Origin: Nitrospira sp. | Lineage (GTDB): Bacteria; Nitrospirota; Nitrospiria; Nitrospirales; Nitrospiraceae | NCBI GenBank assembly: GCA_024330945.1 | Contig: JANDJJ010000003.1 | Coordinates: 1 to 56,366, forward strand | Direction: 5' to 3' | Length of the DNA: 56,366 nt | In this document: positions 1 through 9,272 of the stretch, one piece after another | How positions within the stretch are numbered: the stretch's first letter is position 1 | Layout: each line of letters opens with the position of its first letter | Program-made: the position numbers and the translations under genes | Notes under the pieces: generated by a model | The model's input: only the letters and a program-made list of their open reading frames with translations | Databases searched by the model: none | What the model was told of the DNA's origin: nothing

Positions 1-1
1 G

Positions 2-931
2 TGGACGGTTTGTTCGCCCGACGACTTTGATCAGCTCGACGCATGGGCTACCGAGGACGTGACGCTGGTGCACGTCCGCGAACGGTGGCGTGGCGACTTC
101 TTTCTGTTGGCCGGCGCCTACCAGACCGTCTATCGCAAGTATCAGGATATCGGCACCTACTGTTCCATCAGCCATCCGTGGCGGGTGCGTGAGCCGTTGC
201 GCCTGCACGCGCGACGCGGCATGTTGTGGTTGGGGTTCCGCCATGCCCATTCCTTCGTTCGGATTCGGCTGCATACGCACGAGGTTATCCCGCCGGGGGA
301 AACGCGGGGCGACGCCGAGCGGGCTCGATGGTTGGATGAGCGGCGCGCGGCGTTTTTGGAGGCCATCACGGCGCTGGAACTGCCCGTGGAAACGGCGGTT
401 GACCGCGAGAAAGTCGTTCTGCGTCCGCACGACGCGTCCGTTCCGTTTTTTTGTTCCTGGCCCGATGCCTTCGGCCCTTGTCAGTTCGAATACAATACCG
501 CCGACGCCTACGAATTTCTGGTTCCGGCGAGCAAGCTGGCGGAGACGTTCGCGCCGGAGCCCGCCGATGTGCGGGTCTATCTCACCGGTTTTTCGGAAGC
601 TGCGCTCACGGAATTCCAGACCATCGAGGGCGGCGCCCGCTGCGCGTATCGGTGCTCGGTCCATTGCCCGCTGGACGAACTGCCCGACGTATTGCGCGCG
701 ATCGAACCGGACGGCCGCCTGTATGCCACGCTCTGCGAATTTCAAACTCAGGATGTCGCTCCGGACGGTGATGACGCGTCGGCGATCATCGGGGTCGTCG
801 GCGCCGACGGCGGGTTTCGGATCGAAGCGCGATTGAACCGCGCTCCACTCAAGGAAGACGCTATGACTGACTGGCTGGAGCGGTTGATCGGCCATCCGAT
901 GGCCTATGCGCCGCTTCCGCCCTTCGTGTAA
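2..931 (+). CDS. hypothetical protein, 5' end outside window
   Basis: Frame of the 59..931 ORF stays open to the window edge (WTVCSPDDFDQLDAWATEDVTLVHV...), so the true start is probably upstream; no family recognised. Confidence 0.6.
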   Translation, partial: WTVCSPDDFDQLDAWATEDVTLVHVRERWRGDFFLLAGAYQTVYRKYQDIGTYCSISHPWRVREPLRLHARRGMLWLGFRHAHSFVRIRLHTHEVIPPGETRGDAERARWLDERRAAFLEAITALELPVETAVDREKVVLRPHDASVPFFCSWPDAFGPCQFEYNTADAYEFLVPASKLAETFAPEPADVRVYLTGFSEAALTEFQTIEGGARCAYRCSVHCPLDELPDVLRAIEPDGRLYATLCEFQTQDVAPDGDDASAIIGVVGADGGFRIEARLNRAPLKEDAMTDWLERLIGHPMAYAPLPPFV

Positions 932-1120
932 ACGGTCGCTGAAGCTCACCCCCGTTCTCAGGTTCATATCACGCTCTCCTCCGACGAGGAAGACCGACAC
1001 CCCTCGGAGCCTTGCTCGTTGGAAGCTTGCCGGGCGGCTTGCCGACGCGACCGCTCGATGCCGTTTTCGGAGAACCGTTTTCCCATTGAATAACTGATCC
1101 CGATTTCGCACAGTGGGCGC

Positions 1121-2230
1121 ATGAATCCCTCGGCGAAGATGCAGGCCCTTCTCTCTAAGCCGTTCATGCCGGCGGTGTGTGTTCTGTCCGGTGTGCTCTA
1201 TGATTCCCTGACGCTCACGCGGATCGATCGACTGCAAGATAACCTCGTGCTGCTTCTCTATCTCACGCTGCTGGGGACGCTGATCGTGCTGATCGGCCGG
1301 TTGGGCGTTGAGCCGGCTCCGGAGGGGGCGTCCTTGGCCGCGTTTTCTCCGACGATGCGGTGGCTTCTGAAGAGCCGGCCGTACTATCCGATGGCGAGCC
1401 AGTTTTTGTTGGGAGGGCTCTTCAGCGCCTATGCGATCTTCTACTCGCGCAGCGCGACGCTGACGAGCACCGCCGTCTTTTTCGCCCTGCTGGTCGCGCT
1501 CCTCGTCGGAAACGAATTTCTGCGGGACCGGCTCTCGAACCTTCGTCTGCTCGTGACCTTGTACGCCGTGGTCTGCTTCGCGTTTTTTACGTTCTTCCTG
1601 CCCGTCGTGACGGGCTCCATGAATACGGGCGTCTTTCTCCTCGGCGCCGCGCTGAGCGCCGCCGTCACGTTCCGGGTCGTGCAATTGATTTATCGCGACG
1701 ATTCGGATCGACCCGGGCGGGAAGCCGTCGGCGTCATGGCGCCGGCTTGTGCCGTGATCGGGTTGCTGGTGGGCTTTTATTTCTTCAATTGGATTCCCCC
1801 CGTGCCGCTCTCGCTGAAGTTCGGGGGGATCTATCATGACGTGAAGAAAGTCGATGGCCGCTTCGAACTCGCGTTCGAGGGGCGTTGGTATCAATTCTGG
1901 AAACGATCCGACACCACCTTTCCCGCCGGCGAGCCGGTCTATTGCTTCACCGCCGTGTTCGCGCCGGTGGATCTCACAACCACGATCTATCACCATTGGT
2001 TCTACCGGGCGCGCTCCGACAAGCCGTTCATTCATGCCGATAAGATCCCGATCGTGGTCTCGGGAGGCCGCGAAGGCGGCTATCGGGCCTATACGTTCAA
2101 GCGGCGGCTCGATCCCGGAGACTGGCGCGTGGACGTGGAGACGGAAGACGGACGAATCATCGGTCGTATTCCTGTGACAGTGGTCGCATCGGCCGATGAG
2201 CAGCCTACCATTCGGACCGTTTTGTACTGA
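1121..2230 (+). CDS. DUF2914-domain membrane protein
   Basis: 369 aa; several N-terminal TM segments and a soluble C-terminal domain (PVYCFTAVFAP...IYHHWFYRA...GDWRVDVETEDGRIIGR) typical of DUF2914. Confidence 0.8.
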   Translation: MNPSAKMQALLSKPFMPAVCVLSGVLYDSLTLTRIDRLQDNLVLLLYLTLLGTLIVLIGRLGVEPAPEGASLAAFSPTMRWLLKSRPYYPMASQFLLGGLFSAYAIFYSRSATLTSTAVFFALLVALLVGNEFLRDRLSNLRLLVTLYAVVCFAFFTFFLPVVTGSMNTGVFLLGAALSAAVTFRVVQLIYRDDSDRPGREAVGVMAPACAVIGLLVGFYFFNWIPPVPLSLKFGGIYHDVKKVDGRFELAFEGRWYQFWKRSDTTFPAGEPVYCFTAVFAPVDLTTTIYHHWFYRARSDKPFIHADKIPIVVSGGREGGYRAYTFKRRLDPGDWRVDVETEDGRIIGRIPVTVVASADEQPTIRTVLY

Positions 2231-2372
2231 TCACACGCGACTGAGCAAACGCATGGGTGCCGCCGCGCGACTTCTTGGGCCATGAGCGTCCGGAATTCGA
2301 CTCGCGCGACCGATCGCCGAGGCGAGAGAGGGAGTTGCGGGAGCTTTGAAGAAGCGCCTATGATCCTGCGTC

Positions 2373-2735
2373 ATGACGCCGCGCCGGCTTGCTCCCTGTC
2401 CCCCCAGCCCCAACTGTGTGTCCACGCAGGCGCGTGACGATCGCCATGCGATCGCCCCCTTTCGGTATCAAAAACCCAGGGCCGAGGCGAAAGAAGCGCT
2501 GAAAGAAATCATCCGCTCCTTGCCGCGCGCTCGCCTCGCGGAAGAAGACGAGGCCTATCTGCGCTACGAATTCACCAGCCTGATCTTTCGGTTCGTCGAC
2601 GATGTGGAGTTTCTTTTCGACGACGACGCCAAGACCGTTCATTTTCGGTCCGCCTCGCGCACGGGGTACGGCGATTTCGGCGTGAATCGCCGCCGGATGG
2701 AAGAAATTCGCCGCTTGACGTCCGGGAAGCTCTAG
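2373..2735 (+). CDS. DUF1499 domain-containing protein
   Basis: PSPNCVSTQA...YLRYEFTSLIFRFVDDVEFLFDD...FRSASRTGYGDFGVNRRRMEEIR matches the DUF1499 pattern. Confidence 0.85.
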   Translation: MTPRRLAPCPPSPNCVSTQARDDRHAIAPFRYQKPRAEAKEALKEIIRSLPRARLAEEDEAYLRYEFTSLIFRFVDDVEFLFDDDAKTVHFRSASRTGYGDFGVNRRRMEEIRRLTSGKL

Positions 2736-2780
2736 ACCGGTTCTCTTGCATGCCGGGCCGGTACAAGCAAGAGACGGGTC
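2735..2780 (+). terminator. hairpin after DUF1499 gene
   Basis: Inverted repeat TCTCTTGC (2742-2749) / GCAAGAGA (2767-2774) with outer GACC/GGTC pairing; no T-tract. Confidence 0.4.
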
Positions 2781-2818
2781 GGCAATGATCGGCTGCCGCC
2801 GCTGTTCGCGCGTCGCTC

Positions 2819-2998
2819 TCAGGGCTTGGGCGTCACGAGTTTGGGAGACAGGTTGATCGTGTGCTGAAAGATGCACTTCGGGCAGGTATAGTGAACGAAC
2901 CGCTTGCCCCCGACCAGACGTTTTTTCATCGGCACTCCGCACCAGGTGCATCGTCGGTCTGGGAGATCAGTCTCGGCGGGCGTTTCCGGCGTTTCCAT
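2819..2998 (-). CDS. small zinc-ribbon-like protein
   Basis: METPETPAETDLPDRRCTWCGVPMKKRLVGGKRFVHYTCPKCIFQHTINLSPKLVTPKP; CxxC...CxxC pair; internal ATG preferred over the long ORF start. Confidence 0.55.
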   Translation of the reverse strand: METPETPAETDLPDRRCTWCGVPMKKRLVGGKRFVHYTCPKCIFQHTINLSPKLVTPKP

Positions 2999-3171
2999 GG
3001 TCGCATTGTCTCCAAGGGCCGTGAATCTTGTCAACTGCGCCAGGCGGAGGAGAAAAAGCAAAATAATTCTTTGCTTCTCTCCTGGGCTTTTGCCGATTCG
3101 TGGTATAGTTGCCCACGGTGAGTGAACGTCTGAGTCAGGCGGCATGGACTTTTTAGAAAGGTGTACCTGTT

Positions 3172-3624
3172 ATGCGCATCCCGTCAAGTTCCGAATCTGC
3201 GGTTGCATCGTCCGATGTTTCCTCTGGTGTTCCCAACGCCTCATCTGTTTCCATCCAAGACATGGTGGGAGAAGGCAAAGCTTGGGGGCTTTGTACGGCC
3301 GTCGATCTTCAGGACTGTCGACCCGACTTGATCCGTGACGCCGAGTATATCAAACGCTACGTCGTAGAGTTATGCGATCTTATCGGCATGAAACGTCACG
3401 GCGACTGCCAGGTCGTTGATTTCGGCGAGGGGCGGGTCGCCGGGTACTCCATGGTCCAGCTTATTTCCACGTCGTTGATCAGCGGCCATTTCGCCAACGA
3501 TACCAACAACGCCTATCTCGACATTTTCAGTTGCAAAGGATACGATCCCGCGGTCGTCGAGTCCTTCTCCAAACAATTCTTCGGCGCCCGTCGCAGTTCG
3601 GCGACGGCGACGTTGCGGTACTGA
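3172..3624 (+). CDS. S-adenosylmethionine decarboxylase (SpeD/SpeH)-family pyruvoyl enzyme
   Basis: GKAWGLCTAVDLQDC...HGDCQVVDFGEG...STSLISGHF...NAYLDIFSCKGYDP: SpeD fold with putative Ser/His/Cys catalytic positions. Confidence 0.75.
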   Translation: MRIPSSSESAVASSDVSSGVPNASSVSIQDMVGEGKAWGLCTAVDLQDCRPDLIRDAEYIKRYVVELCDLIGMKRHGDCQVVDFGEGRVAGYSMVQLISTSLISGHFANDTNNAYLDIFSCKGYDPAVVESFSKQFFGARRSSATATLRY

Positions 3625-3731
3625 GCCGTACTGCGAGTTGGCGCTGCGCTCACGCGGTGTACGAGGAATGCGCGGTCGCATCCTGCCCGTCGCTTCGCCG
3701 ATTTCACCCGGGCCACACACCGGAGGATCTT

Positions 3732-4058
3732 ATGACGGCCAAAGAAATCATCGACTCTCTTCCCTCGAAGCTTGACAAGGAGGCGGCGGAGGAACTCGAA
3801 GCCGTCTATCAATTCGATCTGACGGGGGCGCAGGGGGGGCGGTATCAGTTGCTCGTGCGCAATGGAACCTGCGAAGTGAAAGAGGGAAGTCACCCGGCTC
3901 CGCACGTCACGCTGTCGATGGACGCGGACGATTGCGTCAAATTGCTCAAGGGGCAGCTCAGCGGGATGGCCATCGCCATGTCGGGGAGGCTTCAGATCGA
4001 CGGGGACATCGGACTGGCCATGCAGTTGAAGTCGTTGTTTCCGGAGATCGGGCGGTAG
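3732..4058 (+). CDS. SCP2 sterol-binding domain protein
   Basis: GGRYQLLVRNGTCEVKEGSHPAPHVTLSMDADDCVKLLKGQLSGMAIAMSGRLQIDGDIGLAMQL is typical SCP2. Confidence 0.85.
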   Translation: MTAKEIIDSLPSKLDKEAAEELEAVYQFDLTGAQGGRYQLLVRNGTCEVKEGSHPAPHVTLSMDADDCVKLLKGQLSGMAIAMSGRLQIDGDIGLAMQLKSLFPEIGR

Positions 4059-4101
4059 ATCGGGCAATAGACCGCCTGTCCGGCGAACCGCTCCGACGGT
4101 G

Positions 4102-7100
4102 TTAAACGGGCGTCGAGGGGAACGCCTCGTCGTCCTCCGCCTTTCTGGGGAATCGTTCTTCCAAGATCACATACATCGTCGGGATGAGAAACAGCGTCAG
4201 AAGCGTGGAGACGCTCAATCCTCCCACGACCGCCCGGGCCAGCGGCGCGTTTGTTTCTCCTCCGGTTCCAAAGCCGATCGCCATGGGGAGCAGGCCGAAT
4301 ACCGTCGCCAGCGAGGTCATGAGGATCGGCCTCAGCCTCGTCCGAGCGGCCGCGGTCACCGCCTCCCGCAACGGTCGGCCTCTTCGCCGCAGCACGTTCG
4401 TGTAATCGACCAGCAGTACGCCATTGGAGACCACGATGCCGAGCATCATGATGACGCCCATCATGGAGGTCGTGGAAAGCGTGGTGTCCGTCAGGAACAA
4501 TATCAGGATGACGCCGGGAAAGCCCATCGGCACCGAGAACATGATGATGAACGGATCGACGAGCGACTTAAACTGCGCGGCCATGACCATATAGACGAGC
4601 ACGAGGGCCAAGACGCTTGCGAAGAGGAGGCCTCGAAAGGTCTCCCGTTGTTGCTCGATCTGACCGGCCAGTTTGACGCTGAACCCGGCCGGCAGGTGGA
4701 GCGAAGCAAACGCCGATTCCAGATCGGCGGCGATGTCTCCCAATGGTCTCGTCGTCGGATTCGCTGTGATGTGGACCACGCGCTGGAATGATTTGCGGTC
4801 GATCTTGATGGGGCCGGCGTTTAATCGAAGAGACGCCACGTTTTTCAACAGGACGGGCGGCCCTGATTTCGTGGACACGAGGATGTTCTCCAGATCGGTC
4901 AGATCGTTTCGATGTTCCTCGGCCAACCAGACGCTGATGAAGTATTCGTTTCCGTTGTGCGGGTCCGTATAGATGATGGGATCGGTTTGCCCGTTGCCGT
5001 TCAGGGAAAACAGCACGGTGTTGGCTACGTCGGCCTCGGTGACGCCGAGGAGCGCCGCCTTTTCACGATCGACGATCACGTTGACCTCCGGATAATTTTC
5101 CTCCCGGCTGGACTCGATGTCGGCCAGGCCCGGCGTCCGTTCCATGATCTCCTTGACGAGGCCGATCACGGTTCTTGCCTGCTCGACGTCGTATCCGTAG
5201 ATCTCGACGTCCACGGCTTTCTGCGAACCGAAACTGGTCACCCGTTTGACGAGGCCGCCGGGATCAAAGTACATGGCGACACCAGGAAACAGAGTGGCGA
5301 CCTTCGGGCGCACGTCGTTCATGATCTCTACTTGATTTCTGGTCCGTTTGTCCGGCGAGGACAAATAGACTTGGATCCATGATGTGTGGGGGCCGCTGTT
5401 GGGGTTGAAGAGAGATGCCCGTCCTTGTGTAAGGACACCTGTGCTGGACACGATCGTCTCCAACTCATGAGCAGGGATGTTTTCGCGGAGGACGTGCTCG
5501 ACTTCCTCGACTTGCAGCGCCGTTTGTTCGACGCGCTGGCCGACGGGGGCTCGCAGCATGATGCGGAACTGGCTTTCATCCGACACCGGCAGAAATTCGG
5601 TCCCGATTCTCGGCAGCAGCGCAAGGGAGCCGGCGAAGATGCCCAATACGGTGGAGATGAAGAGCCGGCGGTGCCGCAAGACCCATTGCAACGATGCCTC
5701 GTAGCCTTCGTCGATGGCCGCGTAGCGGTCGCGGCTCCATTGCATGATCCGCGCAACCCACGTCGGCATATCGCGAAGCGCCTCTCCGTCGGGTTTGAGA
5801 AATTTGTAGCAGAGCACCGGCGTGACGGTGCGGGAAATGAAAAACGACGTGAACAGGGCGATCGCGATGGTAAGGGTGAGCGGAATCAGCAGAAGGCGGG
5901 TGATGCCCACGATGAAAAACACGGGTAGGAATACCACGACGGTTGTGGCGGTCGAGGCGAAGATCGGCATCGCCACTTCCCGGGCGGCGTCCAAGATGGC
6001 GTCCCGGCGCCGAGGCGCGGTGTTGAGGTGGCGCTGAATGTTTTCGAGTTCGACGATGGAGTCATCGACGAGGCGGCCGACTCCCAGCGCAAGGCCGCCC
6101 ATCGTAAAGACGTTGAGCGTCTGCCCGCTCAAATCGAGCACGACGAGAGTGACCAGAATGGAAAGCGGGATGGAAACGGAAATGATCACTGTGCTGGTCA
6201 GGTTGCGAAGGAAAATCAAAATGACGGCCGCGGCCAACAGCGAACCGTGCAGCGCCTGCTCGATCAGATTGCGAATGGCTTGTCGGATATAAACGGATTG
6301 ATCGAAGGAGATGCCGAGTTTCACGCCTGGTGGGATGCCGATCAATCTCGGCATCGCTTCTCGCAGCGAGTCGACCACTTGGACGGTGTTGGCCTGCGGT
6401 TGCTTGTTGACACGGAGGAAGACGGACCTGGCGCCGTCCGTTCGGACGATATTGGTTTGAATGTCGGCTGAGTCCGTCACCGTGCCCACGTCGCGGATAC
6501 GGACCGGGTTCCCGCGCTCGTCGACTTTCACGATCACGTCTTGAATCGGCTCGACGGCCTTGAACTGCGAATTCGTGAATACGTTGTAGTCCAGATTGCC
6601 GGCTTTGATGTTGCCGGACGGCAGAATGACGTTGGCCGTCTTGACGGCGGCGACCACGTCGAGGATCGAAAGCCCGCGCGCGCCCAAGAGGGCCGGGTCG
6701 AGGTTGACGTTGATCTGACGGATTTTCCCTCCTTCCACCGTAGCCGCGGCGACGCCGGAGATCTGCTCGATCTGCGGGGCGACGGTGTTATAGGCCAGAT
6801 CGTAGAGCGCGCGTTCGTCCAGGTCCTCGCCGGAAATCGTGACGAGCGAGACCGGGATGTTCGACACGTCGAACTTGACGATGAACGGCTGCAGAATGCC
6901 GGGCGGAAGACTGCTCAGAATCTGCGTGACGCGTTGCATGACTTCCATTTGCCCGACGTTGATGTCGGCGCCCCAGTTGAACCAGATTTGCACGGCGCCG
7001 AGCCCTTGCTTGGAGAAAGACTCGACGTGTTCGACGTTCGATGCCGAGCTCACGGCCTTTTCAATGGGATAGACGACGCTCTGCTCGATGTCGAGCGGGG

Positions 7101-7263
7101 GAGCGCCCTTGTAGACGACGCCGACGAACGCCACCGGCACTTGAATTTGTGGAAACAGATCGATCGGCAGCCGCTCAAGGGAGATGAGGCCGAGCACGAC
7201 CATGGCGCATGACAGCATCAAGATGCCGATGCGGTTGCGCAACGCGAACAGGGTCAGCCACAT
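4102..7263 (-). CDS. RND efflux transporter permease (AcrB/HAE1-type)
   Basis: 1053 aa; LPIDLFPQIQVP, GGLALGVGRLVDDSIVELENI, GIVVSNGVLLVDY motifs. Confidence 0.95.
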   Translation of the reverse strand: MWLTLFALRNRIGILMLSCAMVVLGLISLERLPIDLFPQIQVPVAFVGVVYKGAPPLDIEQSVVYPIEKAVSSASNVEHVESFSKQGLGAVQIWFNWGADINVGQMEVMQRVTQILSSLPPGILQPFIVKFDVSNIPVSLVTISGEDLDERALYDLAYNTVAPQIEQISGVAAATVEGGKIRQINVNLDPALLGARGLSILDVVAAVKTANVILPSGNIKAGNLDYNVFTNSQFKAVEPIQDVIVKVDERGNPVRIRDVGTVTDSADIQTNIVRTDGARSVFLRVNKQPQANTVQVVDSLREAMPRLIGIPPGVKLGISFDQSVYIRQAIRNLIEQALHGSLLAAAVILIFLRNLTSTVIISVSIPLSILVTLVVLDLSGQTLNVFTMGGLALGVGRLVDDSIVELENIQRHLNTAPRRRDAILDAAREVAMPIFASTATTVVVFLPVFFIVGITRLLLIPLTLTIAIALFTSFFISRTVTPVLCYKFLKPDGEALRDMPTWVARIMQWSRDRYAAIDEGYEASLQWVLRHRRLFISTVLGIFAGSLALLPRIGTEFLPVSDESQFRIMLRAPVGQRVEQTALQVEEVEHVLRENIPAHELETIVSSTGVLTQGRASLFNPNSGPHTSWIQVYLSSPDKRTRNQVEIMNDVRPKVATLFPGVAMYFDPGGLVKRVTSFGSQKAVDVEIYGYDVEQARTVIGLVKEIMERTPGLADIESSREENYPEVNVIVDREKAALLGVTEADVANTVLFSLNGNGQTDPIIYTDPHNGNEYFISVWLAEEHRNDLTDLENILVSTKSGPPVLLKNVASLRLNAGPIKIDRKSFQRVVHITANPTTRPLGDIAADLESAFASLHLPAGFSVKLAGQIEQQRETFRGLLFASVLALVLVYMVMAAQFKSLVDPFIIMFSVPMGFPGVILILFLTDTTLSTTSMMGVIMMLGIVVSNGVLLVDYTNVLRRRGRPLREAVTAAARTRLRPILMTSLATVFGLLPMAIGFGTGGETNAPLARAVVGGLSVSTLLTLFLIPTMYVILEERFPRKAEDDEAFPSTPV

Positions 7264-7315
7264 GGCGGGATTCTACGGCGCGGAAACTCGGCCGCCGCTC
7301 CTTCGGGATGCTCGA

Positions 7316-8512
7316 TCACTGTTCACCTTTGACCGGATTCAACGGTTGCGTCTGCACGGCGGCGCCGTCACGCACGAGGTCCTTGCCGGACACGATGACT
7401 TCCTCATCACCCACCAGACCGTCGGTGATTTCGACCCAGTTTCCGTTGCGGGCGCCGATCTCGACGGCTGTGCGCCTGGCCAGGCCGTCGCGCACGATGA
7501 AGACGTATTGCGCCTCTTCCACTCTGCTCACCGCGTCGATGGGAAGTTGGACGGCCATCCGATGAGTGCCGACGTGGACCTTGACCCGTGCGAACATACC
7601 GCCTTTCAGCCGGCGATCGGCATTGACTACGTCGATTTCCACCGGCATGGCGCGGGTGGCTCGATTGAGGGTCTGGGCGACGCGCGCCACCGTTCCTTCG
7701 AACGCCTCTTCCGGATAGGCTTCGGTCCGCAGCTCGGCCTTTTGCCCGACCCTGATCAGCGGCACTTCTTTTTCGACCACGTCGATCAGGACCCGCACCG
7801 TGTCGATGTCATGAAGACTCAAGATGCCGCGAGATAGGGTCGAGGTGCTGGCGGTGGTGCCGGTCACATAGGCGCCCTCGTCGAGGTTGCGCTCGGCGAT
7901 ATAGCCGGCGAAGGGGGCTCTGATGTACGAGTACGCCAAGTTGGTCTCCGCTTGGGCCAGGGCGACTTCCATTTGCTTGACCTGGGCTTGGAGGGACTCC
8001 AGCGCCGCCGCTGCGGCGTCAACGTTCACTTGTGCGGTATCGAGGTCCTGTTGCGAGACGAATTGGTCCTGGATCAGGGCTTTCATGCGATCGAGCGTGA
8101 GCGTCGCGTTGCGCAGCACCGCGCGCTGCTGTGCGACTTTGGCGTTTGCAGCGGCAAGATTGGCTTTGGCTTGATCGACGGCATGCCGATAATCGGTGTG
8201 GTCGATTTCGATCAGCAATTGGTGGCGTTTCACGAAATCGCCTTTATCCACGTGCAGTTTGGCGATGTATCCGTCCACGCGCGAAAAGACGTTGACGACC
8301 TGGTTGGGCAGGACGTCGGCCGTGTAGGAAAGGTAGACGTCGAGATCTGCTTTGATCGGGACCATCGTGCCCACCACAGGGCGGGAAGCCTTCCGCTGAG
8401 CGGGGTCGGCGCCGGTCCCCAGACGAAAGACGACCAAGCCGACTACGGCAATGAAGAGGATGGCGCCGAGCGCAATGATCGGATGTCGGAGGAGGCGGCT
8501 CATGAACGTCAT
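7316..8512 (-). CDS. RND efflux periplasmic adaptor (membrane fusion protein)
   Basis: GYIAKLHVDKGDFVKRHQLLIEID...coiled coil...RAPFAGYIAERNLDEGAYV; directly upstream of the permease on the same strand. Confidence 0.93.
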   Translation of the reverse strand: MTFMSRLLRHPIIALGAILFIAVVGLVVFRLGTGADPAQRKASRPVVGTMVPIKADLDVYLSYTADVLPNQVVNVFSRVDGYIAKLHVDKGDFVKRHQLLIEIDHTDYRHAVDQAKANLAAANAKVAQQRAVLRNATLTLDRMKALIQDQFVSQQDLDTAQVNVDAAAAALESLQAQVKQMEVALAQAETNLAYSYIRAPFAGYIAERNLDEGAYVTGTTASTSTLSRGILSLHDIDTVRVLIDVVEKEVPLIRVGQKAELRTEAYPEEAFEGTVARVAQTLNRATRAMPVEIDVVNADRRLKGGMFARVKVHVGTHRMAVQLPIDAVSRVEEAQYVFIVRDGLARRTAVEIGARNGNWVEITDGLVGDEEVIVSGKDLVRDGAAVQTQPLNPVKGEQ

Positions 8513-8738
8513 CGGCCCATATCAAAGGGAAAAGAGAGGAGCCCGATGCGGGGAGCGACCCCATCCCCGCGCCCGGCTTCCGGCGGTGTCGGACAAAGGG
8601 AACTTGCAATGGGCGAAGGCGCTGATGACGAACATGGGTGAGTAGATAACTGCTGCCAGCATACCCTAGCACGCTCCCTTTGCGGGGAACAAGCGCCGGG
8701 AAGACGACGGAACGACGAGGGTGCGGAGGTGGGAACGA

Positions 8739-9146
8739 TCAGGCGATTCTGAAGCGGCTCCAGTGATCGTCCATCGCCTCTTTGCCGATATTCCGCAGGA
8801 CAAAGGAGAGGATCCGTTTTCGCTGTTCTCGGCTCAGGTGCAGGAAGCGGACGGAAAAATGGACGCCGGAGACCCAGACGACGTGAGCGGAGTAAATCCG
8901 AAGCGGAGGGTACCCGTCCGGGAGGGCGAGAGAGAGGGTCAAAAGGGTTCCGCGGGTGACCGGCCGGGCGCTGACGATTTTGAGCCCGGTGACGGAGATG
9001 TCTTTGGTCAGACCTTCGCCCTGATGGGGTTGGGAGGGAATCTCCCCCGTAAAAGAAACGGGGCATGTATAGGCGACCCGTTCCGCGTGGCGGCTGTCTT
9101 CACGCGCCCGCGTTCTGATCGTTTGTCCGTTCCGTGTTCGTTCCAT
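8739..9146 (-). CDS. PilZ domain-containing protein
   Basis: RxxxR-type N-terminus (RHAERVAYTCPVSF) followed by TKDISVTGLKIVSARPVTRGTLLTLSLAL. Confidence 0.85.
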   Translation of the reverse strand: MERTRNGQTIRTRAREDSRHAERVAYTCPVSFTGEIPSQPHQGEGLTKDISVTGLKIVSARPVTRGTLLTLSLALPDGYPPLRIYSAHVVWVSGVHFSVRFLHLSREQRKRILSFVLRNIGKEAMDDHWSRFRIA

Positions 9147-9272
9147 AAACGGGGGGTGATACGAGGCTGTTGTAGCACACCGCGCCCGTTTCGCTAAGAA
9201 AAATGAGATTTGACGGAGACAGAGCAGGTGGCGCGGGAAAAAGAAGGAGATTCGCAGGGGGAACGGGACGAT

